From positions 14,798-78,797 of the forward strand of contig CAZXLQ010000001.1 in assembly GCA_964641945.1 (NCBI GenBank): a stretch of DNA of 64,000 bases, written 5' to 3'. A model generated the notes under the pieces. The model did no database searches. It was given only the letters and a program-made list of their open reading frames with translations, and was not told where the DNA came from. The DNA is from JADIYM01 sp964641945 (GTDB lineage: Bacteria; Acidobacteriota; Blastocatellia; UBA7656; JADIYM01). Shown piece after piece: positions 43,518 to 49,360 of this stretch. Position numbers and translations under genes: made by a program. The first letter of the stretch is position 1. Every line of letters starts with the position of its first letter.

Positions 43518-43869
43518 AGTCGGTGATCCGTTCGAGTCCGGCGTCTACACACCTGAGTTACCAGCCCAGGACGCCTCAGCAGAAGTCGATTGTTCGGTCA
43601 CGATCCTCCGCCGCCTGGCCGGGCGACTTCAACGGACCGGAGGGACTCTACCCCCAAGGCGCAAAGCACTGGTTCATGATTTTCGCGCCAACCGCATTGA
43701 CCAAGGGCCAGGAACCTCGCCGACCGGCGCCCAAGGTCTCACGTACCGTATCTTCCTCTGCTGTACGACACACCCGATTCCCCGAAGCGCTGCCTTGCCC
43801 GCCGTGCCAGCGTGCGTCTTCAGCCATGGGTAGAAACCGGACTCGAACGGATCACTTACATTCTCACCT
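43518..43869. other. Unresolved 350-nt gap in the tRNA array with a 19-bp inverted repeat
   Basis: No convincing gene. GTGATCCGTTCGAGTCCGG occurs on the plus strand near 43524-43542 and inverted near 43835-43853; it looks like a tRNA T-arm (TTCGAGT loop), and the copy next to the HNH gene is followed by TTTCTACC without a matching 5' half. A hairpin-forming segment (GGCGCGAAA ... TTTGCGCC on the minus strand) lies between. Possibly an inverted or decayed tRNA pair. Confidence 0.4.
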
Positions 43870-44382
43870 TCACGCAGCCTTGCCGAAGTAGGGCCGCCAT
43901 GCCTCAGGGACAGCCCTGAGATCGAACTTCTTGGGAACCACCGGAAGCCAGACAGGCTTCTTCGGCTGCCTGAGCAGCTTCATCTTCGCCTCCTCCGGCG
44001 TCCGGTTGCCCTTCTTCGAGTTGCACGGATAGCAAGCCGCGACGATGTTGTCCCATTCCGTACGACCACCTCGCGAGCGAGGGATGACGTGGTCGTAGTT
44101 CAGCTCGTGCGCCTCGAAGTCACCGCCGCAGTATTGACACTGGTGCCCGTCGCGGAGCAGCACGTTCGCGCGAGAGAACTTGATCGACACCTTCTTTCCG
44201 CGAGCCTTCCGCACCATACGGATGATCGACGGCATGTGCATCGCGACCGACGGGGAGCGGATCACCTCCGACGTCGCCTCCACGACCTCTGCCTTTTCGT
44301 CGTAGAGCAGGCAGATCGCCCGCTCCCAGGAGACGATCCGACTTGGTTGGTAGAACGAATCGAGGACGAGTACGCGCTGCAT
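43870..44382 (-). CDS. HNH endonuclease, 170 aa
   Basis: Start MQRVLVLDSFYQPSRIVSWERAI; CQYCGGDFEAHELNYDHVIPRSRGGRTEWDNIVAACYPCNSKKGNRTPEEA is a full HNH with zinc CxxC pairs (DH, N, N). A free-standing nuclease embedded in a tRNA array, typical of homing endonucleases. Confidence 0.9.
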   Translation of the reverse strand: MQRVLVLDSFYQPSRIVSWERAICLLYDEKAEVVEATSEVIRSPSVAMHMPSIIRMVRKARGKKVSIKFSRANVLLRDGHQCQYCGGDFEAHELNYDHVIPRSRGGRTEWDNIVAACYPCNSKKGNRTPEEAKMKLLRQPKKPVWLPVVPKKFDLRAVPEAWRPYFGKAA

Positions 44383-44399
44383 GATCTGGCTCCGTGATC

Positions 44400-44472
44400 T
44401 GCGGACCGTCGGAGTCGAACCGACACTGAGCGGTGTTTGAAGCCGCTGCCTCTGCCGTTGGGCTACGTCCGC
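44400..44472 (-). tRNA. tRNA-Leu(CAA), short variable loop
   Basis: Acceptor GCGGACG/GGTCCGC; stem GCGGC/ACCGC with C31-A39 mismatch, loop TTCAAAC giving CAA. Class I with a 5-nt variable loop, unlike normal bacterial tRNA-Leu. A one-base shift would read TCA (opal suppressor). Confidence 0.75.
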
Positions 44473-44486
44473 GTTGAGGTTGGTCG

Positions 44487-44514
44487 ATAGTAAGGTTCGT
44501 GTCTGACAAGTCAA
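44487..44514 (-). promoter_or_regulatory. Internal tRNA promoter with TGTCAGACA
   Basis: Minus strand TTGACT, 16-nt spacer, TACTAT, starting transcription about 8 nt before tRNA-Leu(CAA). TGTCAGACA fills the start of the spacer, as at 40925. Confidence 0.7.
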
Positions 44515-44521
44515 GAAGCGA

Positions 44522-44595
44522 TGCGCGAGGACGGATTTGAACCGACACTTGCTAGGTTCTTAGCCTAGTGCCTCTGCCAGTTGGGCTACCCGCGC
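44522..44595 (-). tRNA. tRNA-Leu(AAG), short variable loop
   Basis: Acceptor GCGCGGG/CTCGCGC; stem CTAGG/CCTAG, loop CTAAGAA. A34 is rare in bacteria outside Arg(ACG). Class I. Confidence 0.75.
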
Positions 44596-44597
44596 GT

Positions 44598-44671
44598 TGC
44601 CGACGAGTGGATTTGAACCACCACTGGGTACGGTCTGAACGTACTGCCTCTGCCAGTTGGGCTACATCGGC
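44598..44671 (-). tRNA. tRNA-Leu(CAG), short variable loop
   Basis: Acceptor GCCGATG/CGTCGGC; loop TTCAGAC; D-arm identical to Leu(AAG). Class I variable loop. Confidence 0.8.
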
Positions 44672-44678
44672 GTGGAGA

Positions 44679-44750
44679 TGCACGACCAGAGATCGAACTC
44701 TGCTGGGGCGACGTGTGAGATCGCTGCCGTCTCCAGACGGCTCGTCGTGC
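44679..44750 (-). tRNA. tRNA-Val(CAC)
   Basis: Acceptor GCACGAC/GTCGTGC; loop CTCACAC; T-stem CAGAG/CTCTG leaves a 6-nt T-loop TTCGAT. Confidence 0.85.
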
Positions 44751-44760
44751 AGGTTCAGAT

Positions 44761-44827
44761 CGTCATCCGTGTCGCGCACACCTCGGCCGTGGCCACGGCC
44801 GCCGGACTCCTAGCCGGGACTGATGAC
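44761..44827 (-). tRNA. tRNA-like element (possible Gly GCC or Ala GGC), degenerate
   Basis: Six of seven acceptor pairs (GTCATCA/GGATGAC), a D-arm, and an anticodon-like stem CGGCC/GGCCG with an 8-nt loop GTGGCCAC; the T-arm lacks TTC. May be a pseudogene. Confidence 0.35.
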
Positions 44828-44851
44828 GATCCGGTTCGGTCCGCGGACCGA

Positions 44852-44923
44852 TCGGGCTGGCCGGACTCGAACCGGCAACTACTCCGCCCCGAACGGAGTG
44901 GGGTACCTTTCCCCTACAGCCCG
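44852..44923 (-). tRNA. tRNA-Pro(CGG)
   Basis: Acceptor CGGGCTG/CAGCCCG, loop TTCGGGG, A73, canonical T-loop. Confidence 0.92.
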
Positions 44924-44927
44924 GAAG

Positions 44928-45000
44928 TCTGGGTGGCCGGTTCCGCCCCGGCGGCCTCGTGCTCCCCGAGCACGCGCTCTGCTTGCTGAGCTACACCCAG
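44928..45000 (-). tRNA. tRNA-Pro(GGG)
   Basis: Acceptor CTGGGTG/CACCCAG; loop TCGGGGA (C33); T-loop GGCGGAA (G54, G55); D-loop AGCAAGCA lacks GG. Confidence 0.85.
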
Positions 45001-45004
45001 ATGA

Positions 45005-45075
45005 TCGCAGCGGCGAGAATCGAACTCGCTCTGCCCGCGTATGAAACGGGTCCTCGGCCATCGAGGATCGCTGCG
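45005..45075 (-). tRNA. tRNA-Met(CAT), elongator or Ile2
   Basis: Acceptor CGCAGCG/CGCTGCG with C1-G72 pair; loop TTCATAC; canonical T-loop. A TilS-modified Ile2 identity cannot be excluded. Confidence 0.9.
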
Positions 45076-45080
45076 TTGGT

Positions 45081-45151
45081 TTGCGGCCCCCGGAGTCGCG
45101 CCGGGTTGGCAAGGGGTATGAGCCCAAGCTGGTATCTCCACCTGCGCCGCA
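45081..45151 (-). tRNA. tRNA-Met(CAT), initiator-like
   Basis: Loop CTCATAC on a GGG/CCC stem, the initiator hallmark; acceptor TGCGGCG/GGCCGCA with T1-A72; T-loop CGCGACT. Confidence 0.7.
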
Positions 45152-45158
45152 CAAGACA

Positions 45159-45230
45159 CGCTGTCGGGTTGACTCGAACAACCATCTCCGACTTCGGACG
45201 TCGGGATCCTATCCTTTGGACTACGACAGC
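45159..45230 (-). tRNA. tRNA-Arg(CCG)
   Basis: Acceptor GCTGTCG/CGACAGC; loop GTCCGAA; T-arm GGTTG/CAACC. Overlaps the end of the adjacent HNH gene by 10 nt. Confidence 0.88.
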
Positions 45231-45706
45231 TTTTTCCACGAAAGCGGGACAAGTAGCCCGTGGTCCATCTCCCAGTGGCAGTTGCGACACAGGATCGCCA
45301 CGTTGTCCTCCGCGTTGACCTCTGAGAGCGAAGCGCTCTCGCTGAACCCCGAGATTGGCTTGATATGGCAGAACTCGACATGCTTCGAGTACCCACAGTT
45401 CTCACACACTCTTGCACGGTGAGCGTTTGATTCGCGGCAGTGAGTCCGTACCAGCGAGTGTCGCCACGGCCCATCCTTGGAACGCTGAAGTTCTCCCAAC
45501 GTGCGCTCACGCGACTTGTCCACAGAGATGCACGCGATGCACTTCTGCCTCCTGGACCGCTCTACCTGCACTCCGCAAGCGCTACATGCCGGACGCGGGT
45601 TTCGCTTTCTCTTGACGGTCTCCCTGTTTGTCATGCGCGCGGAGCAGGTGCGAGAGCAAAACCTTGGGTTCTCCGTCTCCTGGCCGCACGTGGCACACTT
45701 GACCAT
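45221..45706 (-). CDS. HNH endonuclease, 161 aa
   Basis: Start MVKCATCGQETENPRFCSRTC; several zinc pairs, then CENCGYSKHVEFCHIKPISGFSESASLSEVNAEDNVAILCRNCHWEMDHGLL (HNH core). Own promoter (45717-45745). Inserted between tRNA-Arg(CCG) and tRNA-Arg(ACG). Confidence 0.88.
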   Translation of the reverse strand: MVKCATCGQETENPRFCSRTCSARMTNRETVKRKRNPRPACSACGVQVERSRRQKCIACISVDKSRERTLGELQRSKDGPWRHSLVRTHCRESNAHRARVCENCGYSKHVEFCHIKPISGFSESASLSEVNAEDNVAILCRNCHWEMDHGLLVPLSWKKLS

Positions 45707-45716
45707 GACGCGTGGC

Positions 45717-45745
45717 AATCTAGCCACCCACTGTCTGACAGTCAA
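45717..45745 (-). promoter_or_regulatory. Promoter with TGTCAGACA
   Basis: Minus strand TTGACT, 17-nt spacer containing GTCAGACA, TAGATT, 10 nt to the ATG at 45706. Confidence 0.7.
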
Positions 45746-45820
45746 CGCCCACGGAGGGACTTGAACCCCCACGAGACCCAGGTTCGTAGCCTGGCGCTCT
45801 ATCCATTGAGCTACGCGGGC
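45746..45820 (-). tRNA. tRNA-Arg(ACG)
   Basis: Acceptor GCCCGCG/CGTGGGC; loop CTACGAA; G73. A34 would need TadA deamination. Confidence 0.92.
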
Positions 45821-45827
45821 AGAAGAC

Positions 45828-45902
45828 CGCGACCGGAGGGAGTCGAACCCACATCGATCCATTACGGTTCACTCGTTTAGAAAACGAGACCGGTACGGTC
45901 GC
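45828..45902 (-). tRNA. Aberrant tRNA, probably Arg(TCT)
   Basis: Perfect acceptor GCGACCG/CGGTCGC and T-loop TTCGACT at normal total length, but the clear anticodon-like stem CTCGT/ACGAG with loop TTTCTAA sits where the D-arm should be, followed by 19 nt before the T-arm. Overlaps the end of an HNH gene. Confidence 0.4.
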
Positions 45903-46408
45903 CCAGATGTAGCCAGGCCATGGGCCTTCGCCCACTTTCTGACAGCGTTATCCGACACGCCGAACATCTCACCGAGCGCGACCCACGAGTGCGTCTCCAA
46001 CAACTTCTCAAGCTCCTCCTTCTCTGGTCGCTTCGCGATTCGCGAAGCCATAGCGGAGCATTCGTACGAGCAAAAACGCGCGTTGAACGTCTGGCGTCCG
46101 CATCGCTCGCACGTGGACGATTCGCGAGGCCCGTAGCGCTCCATATTGTGCGCGGCCACATGCTGCCTGTGATCCATGACCTCCAAGTTCTCTGGACGGT
46201 TGTCGTCCTTCAGCTCGTTCTTGTGATGGACGCTTTCGGATGGCAGTACCCAGCGGCCGATCGTGATCGATGCGACGTGACGATGGACGTAAACCTTCCC
46301 CTGACTGTTTGCGAGCGGGTGAGATTTATCCAGAAAGTACATGTACCCGAGCGTCTTGTCCTTCTTCGGCGGCTTTGCGCAAGGATCCCAACTGTACTCT
46401 TGGTCCAT
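45869..46408 (-). CDS. HNH_3 homing-type endonuclease, 179 aa
   Basis: HRHVASITIGRWVLPSESVHHKNELKDDNRPENLEVMDHRQHVAAHN is the HNH_3 core; then CERCGRQTFNARFCSYEC zinc finger and a C-terminal HTH (WVALGEMFGVSDNAVRKWAKAHGL). Promoter TTGACA-N17-TAGGCC ends 6 nt before the ATG. Inserted next to an aberrant tRNA. Confidence 0.9.
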   Translation of the reverse strand: MDQEYSWDPCAKPPKKDKTLGYMYFLDKSHPLANSQGKVYVHRHVASITIGRWVLPSESVHHKNELKDDNRPENLEVMDHRQHVAAHNMERYGPRESSTCERCGRQTFNARFCSYECSAMASRIAKRPEKEELEKLLETHSWVALGEMFGVSDNAVRKWAKAHGLATSGRPYRSRFLNE

Positions 46409-46414
46409 GTTTTT

Positions 46415-46443
46415 GGCCTAGAATGTTGAGGTTCGAATGTCAA
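46415..46443 (-). promoter_or_regulatory. Near-leaderless promoter of HNH_3 gene
   Basis: Minus strand TTGACA (plus 46438-46443), 17 nt, TAGGCC (46415-46420), 6 nt to ATG. Confidence 0.65.
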
Positions 46444-46510
46444 GGACCGACCGCGAATCGAACGCGGCTTCGACGGGTTGCAATCGTCGGTCTTCCCAGA
46501 AGACCGGTCC
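46443..46510 (-). tRNA. tRNA-Cys(GCA)
   Basis: Acceptor GGACCGG/TCGGTCC; loop TTGCAAC with A-C mismatch at 31-39; discriminator T73 as in Cys; short D-arm. Confidence 0.85.
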
Positions 46511-46515
46511 AGAAA

Positions 46516-46587
46516 AGCGGGCGGCGAGAATCGAACTCGCTTGGCTGGGTTGGAAGCCCAGAGCCTAACCAGTCGGCCACGCCCGCA
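46516..46587 (-). tRNA. tRNA-Gly(TCC)
   Basis: Acceptor GCGGGCG/CGCCCGC; loop CTTCCAA; T73; canonical. Confidence 0.93.
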
Positions 46588-46673
46588 TAGCCGGCGCAGG
46601 AGAAAGGCGGCTCCCTACGCCCACACCGTCATCGACGGCTCGGTCCTGCGACCGAGCGCTCCGCCCAACGCAG

Positions 46674-46746
46674 AGCCCCCGACCGGCATCGCACCGGCAC
46701 CATCGTCCATACCAAGGACGCGTTCTTCTTCTTGAACTTCGGGGGC
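46674..46746 (-). tRNA. tRNA-Thr(GGT)
   Basis: Acceptor GCCCCCG/CGGGGGC; stem CGTCC/GGACG, loop TTGGTAT; D-loop AAGAAGAA lacks GG and T-loop TGCGATG lacks U55. Confidence 0.85.
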
Positions 46747-46749
46747 ACA

Positions 46750-46822
46750 TGGACCTGGAGGGCTCCGCCCCCTCCGCCTCCTGCTTGCAAGGCAGGCGCT
46801 CTCCTGAATGAGCTACAGGCCC
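46750..46822 (-). tRNA. tRNA-Ala(TGC)
   Basis: Acceptor GGGCCTG/CAGGTCC; loop CTTGCAA; T-loop GGCGGAG (G54, G55). Confidence 0.88.
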
Positions 46823-46825
46823 AGA

Positions 46826-46897
46826 TCGTCGCGCCGGGTTCCGCCCCCGGGGCCTCCTGCGTGTCGAGCAGGCCTCTTCTGACTGAGCTACGCGACG
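46826..46897 (-). tRNA. tRNA-Val(GAC)
   Basis: Acceptor CGTCGCG/CGCGACG; loop TCGACAC (C33); T-loop GGCGGAA; D-loop AGTCAGAA lacks GG. Confidence 0.85.
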
Positions 46898-46901
46898 AGA
46901 A

Positions 46902-47118
46902 CTCCCGCGGTGGGAATCGAACCCACGCCATCGTGCCCACGGCACCTTGTTGGGAAACGCGCTTCCCTAGCGACCAGGGATCTCCTTGCCATTCGGTGCA
47001 TCCGCAACCCGCGGTGCCTACCCACACCCCGAGGACAGCCCCAAGTAGCAGGCGGCCCGATGCCTTTTACGGTGATCGGCTCCGTTTTTCCGACGTTCTG
47101 CCTCTGAACTACGCGGGA
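46902..47118 (-). tRNA. Split tRNA: possible intron-interrupted gene
   Basis: 5' half TCCCGCG-TA-D-arm (GTTC/GAAC) at 47118-47092 and 3' half with T-arm GTGGG TTCGATT CCCAC and CGCGGGA at 46903-46925. The two acceptor strands pair perfectly but are 217 nt apart, leaving roughly 140 nt extra. Neither half has a partner at normal distance. Anticodon not assignable. Confidence 0.45.
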
Positions 47119-47191
47119 TGGAGCAGTCGGGGATCGAACCCGCCACAGCCCGCGTATCAGACGGGCCAGGACAACCAGTCACTTCCGCTCC
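47119..47191 (-). tRNA. tRNA-Ile(GAT)
   Basis: Acceptor GGAGCGG/CTGCTCC; loop CTGATAC; A73; T-loop TTCGATC. Confidence 0.9.
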
Positions 47192-47195
47192 GAAG

Positions 47196-47270
47196 CATCC
47201 CCAGCGCGACTCGAACACGCGACCTGATCTTTAGGAAAGATCTGCTCTGATCCAACTGAGCTATGGGGAC
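47196..47270 (-). tRNA. tRNA-Arg(CCT)
   Basis: Acceptor GTCCCCA/TGGGGAT; loop TTCCTAA; G73. Confidence 0.9.
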
Positions 47271-47273
47271 ACG

Positions 47274-47349
47274 ATCTGGTAGACGGGACCTGCCCCCGCT
47301 TGACCTGGAGCCACAATCCAGGGCCTCGACTACTTCGGCCTCTACCAGC
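47274..47349 (-). tRNA. tRNA-His(GTG)
   Basis: Acceptor CTGGTAG/CTACCAG with a G at -1; loop TTGTGGC; T-loop GGCAGGT (G54, G55); D-loop lacks GG. Discriminator A. Confidence 0.85.
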
Positions 47350-47354
47350 ATGAG

Positions 47355-47425
47355 AGCGGATGGGGAGAATCGAACTCCCAGAGTCGCGCTGGCAACGCGA
47401 CCGCCTCACCATCGGCAACATCCGC
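47355..47425 (-). tRNA. tRNA-Gly(GCC)
   Basis: Acceptor GCGGATG/CATCCGC; loop TTGCCAG; T73; canonical T-loop. Confidence 0.92.
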
Positions 47426-47429
47426 AACA

Positions 47430-47502
47430 TGGACCTCAGCGGGGTCGAACCGCTGACCTCCTCGATGCCATCGAGGCGCTCTCCCAACTGAGCTAGAGGC
47501 CC
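47430..47502 (-). tRNA. tRNA-Ala(GGC)
   Basis: Acceptor GGGCCTC/GAGGTCC; loop ATGGCAT; A73. Confidence 0.93.
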
Positions 47503-47565
47503 GAAGAAGATCCGACGAACCGAAACTGCTCGGTGGTTGGGGATTGTTGGTGCGCCGGACCTTCA

Positions 47566-47637
47566 TCTGGGTGACTGGAATCGAACCAGCCGAGACGAGC
47601 ACCCAAAGCTCGTGCCGCACCTTGCGGCTCCACCCAG
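47566..47637 (-). tRNA. tRNA-Pro(TGG)
   Basis: Acceptor CTGGGTG/CACCCAG; loop TTTGGGT; A73. Confidence 0.93.
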
Positions 47638-47641
47638 GGAC

Positions 47642-47715
47642 CGCCTCGTAGGGGGATTGAACCCCTCTCGACACCGCTCGACAAGCGGCCGGCGTCCCCA
47701 GACGCCTCACGAGGC
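47642..47715 (-). tRNA. tRNA-Asp(GTC)
   Basis: Acceptor GCCTCGT/ACGAGGC; loop TTGTCGA; G73. Confidence 0.93.
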
Positions 47716-47743
47716 ATTGGCGCGGCGAATCGTCGACGCGCGA

Positions 47744-47816
47744 TGGGACGTCTCGGAGTCGAACCGAGTTCTGTGGATCTTCAGGCCACCGCAATGACCG
47801 CACTTGCTCACGTCCC
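47744..47816 (-). tRNA. tRNA-Phe(GAA)
   Basis: Acceptor GGGACGT/ACGTCCC; loop CTGAAGA; A73; C31-T39 mismatch. Confidence 0.9.
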
Positions 47817-47858
47817 AAGCGGGAAACGCAGAGGCGCAAGCGTCTCCACGTGACCCCA

Positions 47859-47930
47859 CAGGCCGTGCAGGAGTCGAACCATGCTCGACGACGGATTTGG
47901 AGTCCGTCCGGCTGCCTCAGCCTACGGCCT
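47859..47930 (-). tRNA. tRNA-Trp(CCA)
   Basis: Acceptor AGGCCGT/ACGGCCT; loop CTCCAAA; G73; short D-loop; one irregular position in the T-stem. Confidence 0.88.
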
Positions 47931-47934
47931 GTAG

Positions 47935-48008
47935 CTCCAGGGGTCGGTGACGATCCGACAAGCACTCCGGTAACAGCGGAGCGGCTAGCCAACTTTGCCT
48001 TCCCTGGA
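47935..48008 (-). tRNA. tRNA-Asn(GTT)
   Basis: Acceptor TCCAGGG/CCCTGGA; stem CTCCG/CGGAG, loop CTGTTAC; G73; T-loop ATCGTCA (A54, T58). Confidence 0.9.
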
Positions 48009-48066
48009 ATAGCGGACGCCCTCACGGACGCCCGCGCTCTACTTCTTCAGTTTTCAGAGAGCCGAG

Positions 48067-48137
48067 TTCCGGCGCCAGGAATCGAACCTAGATTTTCGCG
48101 TTCAGAGCGCGACGGCCTGCCGTTAGCCGAAACCGGA
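48067..48137 (-). tRNA. tRNA-Gln(CTG)
   Basis: Acceptor TCCGGTT/CGCCGGA; loop CTCTGAA; T1-A72. Confidence 0.88.
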
Positions 48138-48208
48138 TGGGCTGCCAGGGAATCGAACCCTGCACGGCCTGAGTAAGAATCAGGTCCCTCCCTTGAGGGG
48201 TGCAGCCC
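48138..48208 (-). tRNA. tRNA-Lys(CTT)
   Basis: Acceptor GGGCTGC/GCAGCCC; loop TTCTTAC; A73. Its 3' half overlaps the end of an HNH gene by about 29 nt. Confidence 0.92.
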
Positions 48209-48587
48209 GCTGCTTCGATCTGGTCTTTCTGCTTTGCGCGGCGCTCGCCGCCCTGCATTCGTCACACCTGCGTCCGTGCCGGTACATCGCGAACGTTCCG
48301 TGCTTGCGAAGTTCGCGACCGAGATCCTCCTTGACCGTCTTCTCTGTGTGACATCGAGAGCAAAGAAGCTGACAGAGCTTCAGCTCCTTCATGAAGCGAG
48401 ACATGCCGCAGCCGTACATTCGACTGAATGGCATGGTCTTTTTCTTTCGATCGATATGATCCACCTCCAGACCATCAACACTGTCACAGCGAGCGCACTT
48501 GCCGCCCAGAACAGCAATCGCCAACTCGCGCCGCTCGTGGTAGCGACGCTTCATGTAGACCCTCATGTGTGCCGCGTTACTCGACAT
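48180..48587 (-). CDS. HNH endonuclease, 135 aa
   Basis: CARCDSVDGLEVDHIDRKKKTMPFSRMYGCGMSRFMKELKLCQLLCSRCHTEKTVKE: HNH with two zinc pairs; C-terminal CDECRAA. Sits between tRNA-Lys(CTT) and tRNA-Lys(TTT), suggesting targeting of tRNA-Lys. Confidence 0.85.
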   Translation of the reverse strand: MSSNAAHMRVYMKRRYHERRELAIAVLGGKCARCDSVDGLEVDHIDRKKKTMPFSRMYGCGMSRFMKELKLCQLLCSRCHTEKTVKEDLGRELRKHGTFAMYRHGRRCDECRAASAAQSRKTRSKQRAAPLKGGT

Positions 48588-48593
48588 CGTCCT

Positions 48594-48665
48594 TGGGAGC
48601 GAGAGGAGTCGAACCTCCGCAGTCCGGAGTAAAGGTCCGGTGTCCAGCCATCAGACGCCGCTCCC
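48594..48665 (-). tRNA. tRNA-Lys(TTT)
   Basis: Acceptor GGGAGCG/CGCTCCC; stem CCGGA/TCCGG, loop CCTTTAC (C33); A73. Confidence 0.9.
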
Positions 48666-48669
48666 GCGT

Positions 48670-48867
48670 TCACGCGGCAGCGCGTTTCTCCTCTCTCTTC
48701 TCGCCGACACCGCGGACCGTGCGGCGATCCGCGTCGGACATGACCCGCCAGAGCCCGTCCAGCTCGTCCTGAAGACGATCGACCTCGTCCTCTCCACCAC
48801 GCAGATGCGCCTGCCTGAGGCGCTCCCGCGCCCGCTTGTACCTCTCGACGATGTGATGGGTGCTCAT
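48670..48867 (-). CDS. Small coiled-coil protein, 65 aa
   Basis: MSTHHIVERYKRARERLRQAHLRGGEDEVDRLQDELDGLWRVM; a single charged helix. Fills the gap between tRNA-Tyr and tRNA-Lys(TTT). Confidence 0.6.
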   Translation of the reverse strand: MSTHHIVERYKRARERLRQAHLRGGEDEVDRLQDELDGLWRVMSDADRRTVRGVGEKREEKRAAA

Positions 48868-48887
48868 GATCTTGTTCCTGTTGCTGT

Positions 48888-48968
48888 TGGAGCCGCTTGG
48901 AATCGAACCAAGTCTCCCCGGAGGGAGCGGATTTACAGTCCGCCTGCGACACCAGCCGCATCGACTCC
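48888..48968 (-). tRNA. tRNA-Tyr(GTA)
   Basis: 81 nt with long variable arm (TCCC/GGGA); acceptor GGAGTCG/CGGCTCC; loop CTGTAAA; A73. First tRNA of the array in the direction of transcription. Confidence 0.93.
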
Positions 48969-48979
48969 AGAAACGACGA

Positions 48980-49005
48980 AGGCCGCCTGGTTTCCCTGGC
49001 GGCCT
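48980..49005. terminator. Hairpin upstream of tRNA-Tyr
   Basis: 8-bp inverted repeat AGGCCGCC/GGCGGCCT with 10-nt loop between a mini-gene and the first tRNA. Could be an attenuator or processing site. Confidence 0.4.
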
Positions 49006-49035
49006 CCGTAGGTTCTGGGACTTTAGGTCCTCTTT

Positions 49036-49170
49036 CTACGATGCCGCCTCCGCTTCCCGGATGCTGGGCTTCTGGTTGCGGTCGACCTGGTGCCACGTCG
49101 GGCGCACCTCGGTCGACCCGCCCAGAAGGCGGGTACCGAGATACATCGTCGCGAACCTGGATGACAACAT
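49036..49170 (-). CDS. Small hypothetical protein, 44 aa
   Basis: MLSSRFATMYLGTRLLGGST...; AGGGG ribosome site 5-9 nt before the ATG. Upstream TTGACG with TGTCGGACA (plus 49191-49208) suggests a promoter for this gene and the tRNA array. The remaining 49209-49360 shows only the TnpB 3' flank. Confidence 0.45.
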   Translation of the reverse strand: MLSSRFATMYLGTRLLGGSTEVRPTWHQVDRNQKPSIREAEAAS

Positions 49171-49190
49171 GGTCCCCTACTCATGCCAGA

Positions 49191-49208
49191 TGTCCGACAG
49201 GCCGTCAA
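49191..49208 (-). promoter_or_regulatory. Candidate main tRNA-array promoter (-35 plus operator variant)
   Basis: Minus strand TTGACG (plus 49203-49208) followed by TGTCGGACA, a one-base variant of the palindrome; the -10 box is weak (CATGAG or ATGAGT). Confidence 0.4.
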
Positions 49209-49360
49209 GCGAAAAAGTGATCGTTCTTTCGACCCACACTTCCCTACGAATCGTCGGGGCTCTCGATCGGCGCTCGTCGGGTCGGACCCTCCAGTTTGCC
49301 ATCCGGACCACATTCTTCTTGTAGGACTTCGGGCACTGGGGTCATCCCTCTTCGGGCCGC

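Noticed and set aside
43560..43800. Possible tRNA-His or tRNA-Met on the minus strand (ACGTGAG and ATCATGA loops)
   Set aside because: No consistent D/T arms or acceptor pairing around either loop.
46588..46673. tRNA-like hairpins (D-like CTCTGC/GCGGAG, anticodon-like CTCGG/CCGAG with loop TCGCAGGA)
   Set aside because: No matching acceptor strands, an 8-nt loop and no TTC T-loop; at best a decayed tRNA-Ala.
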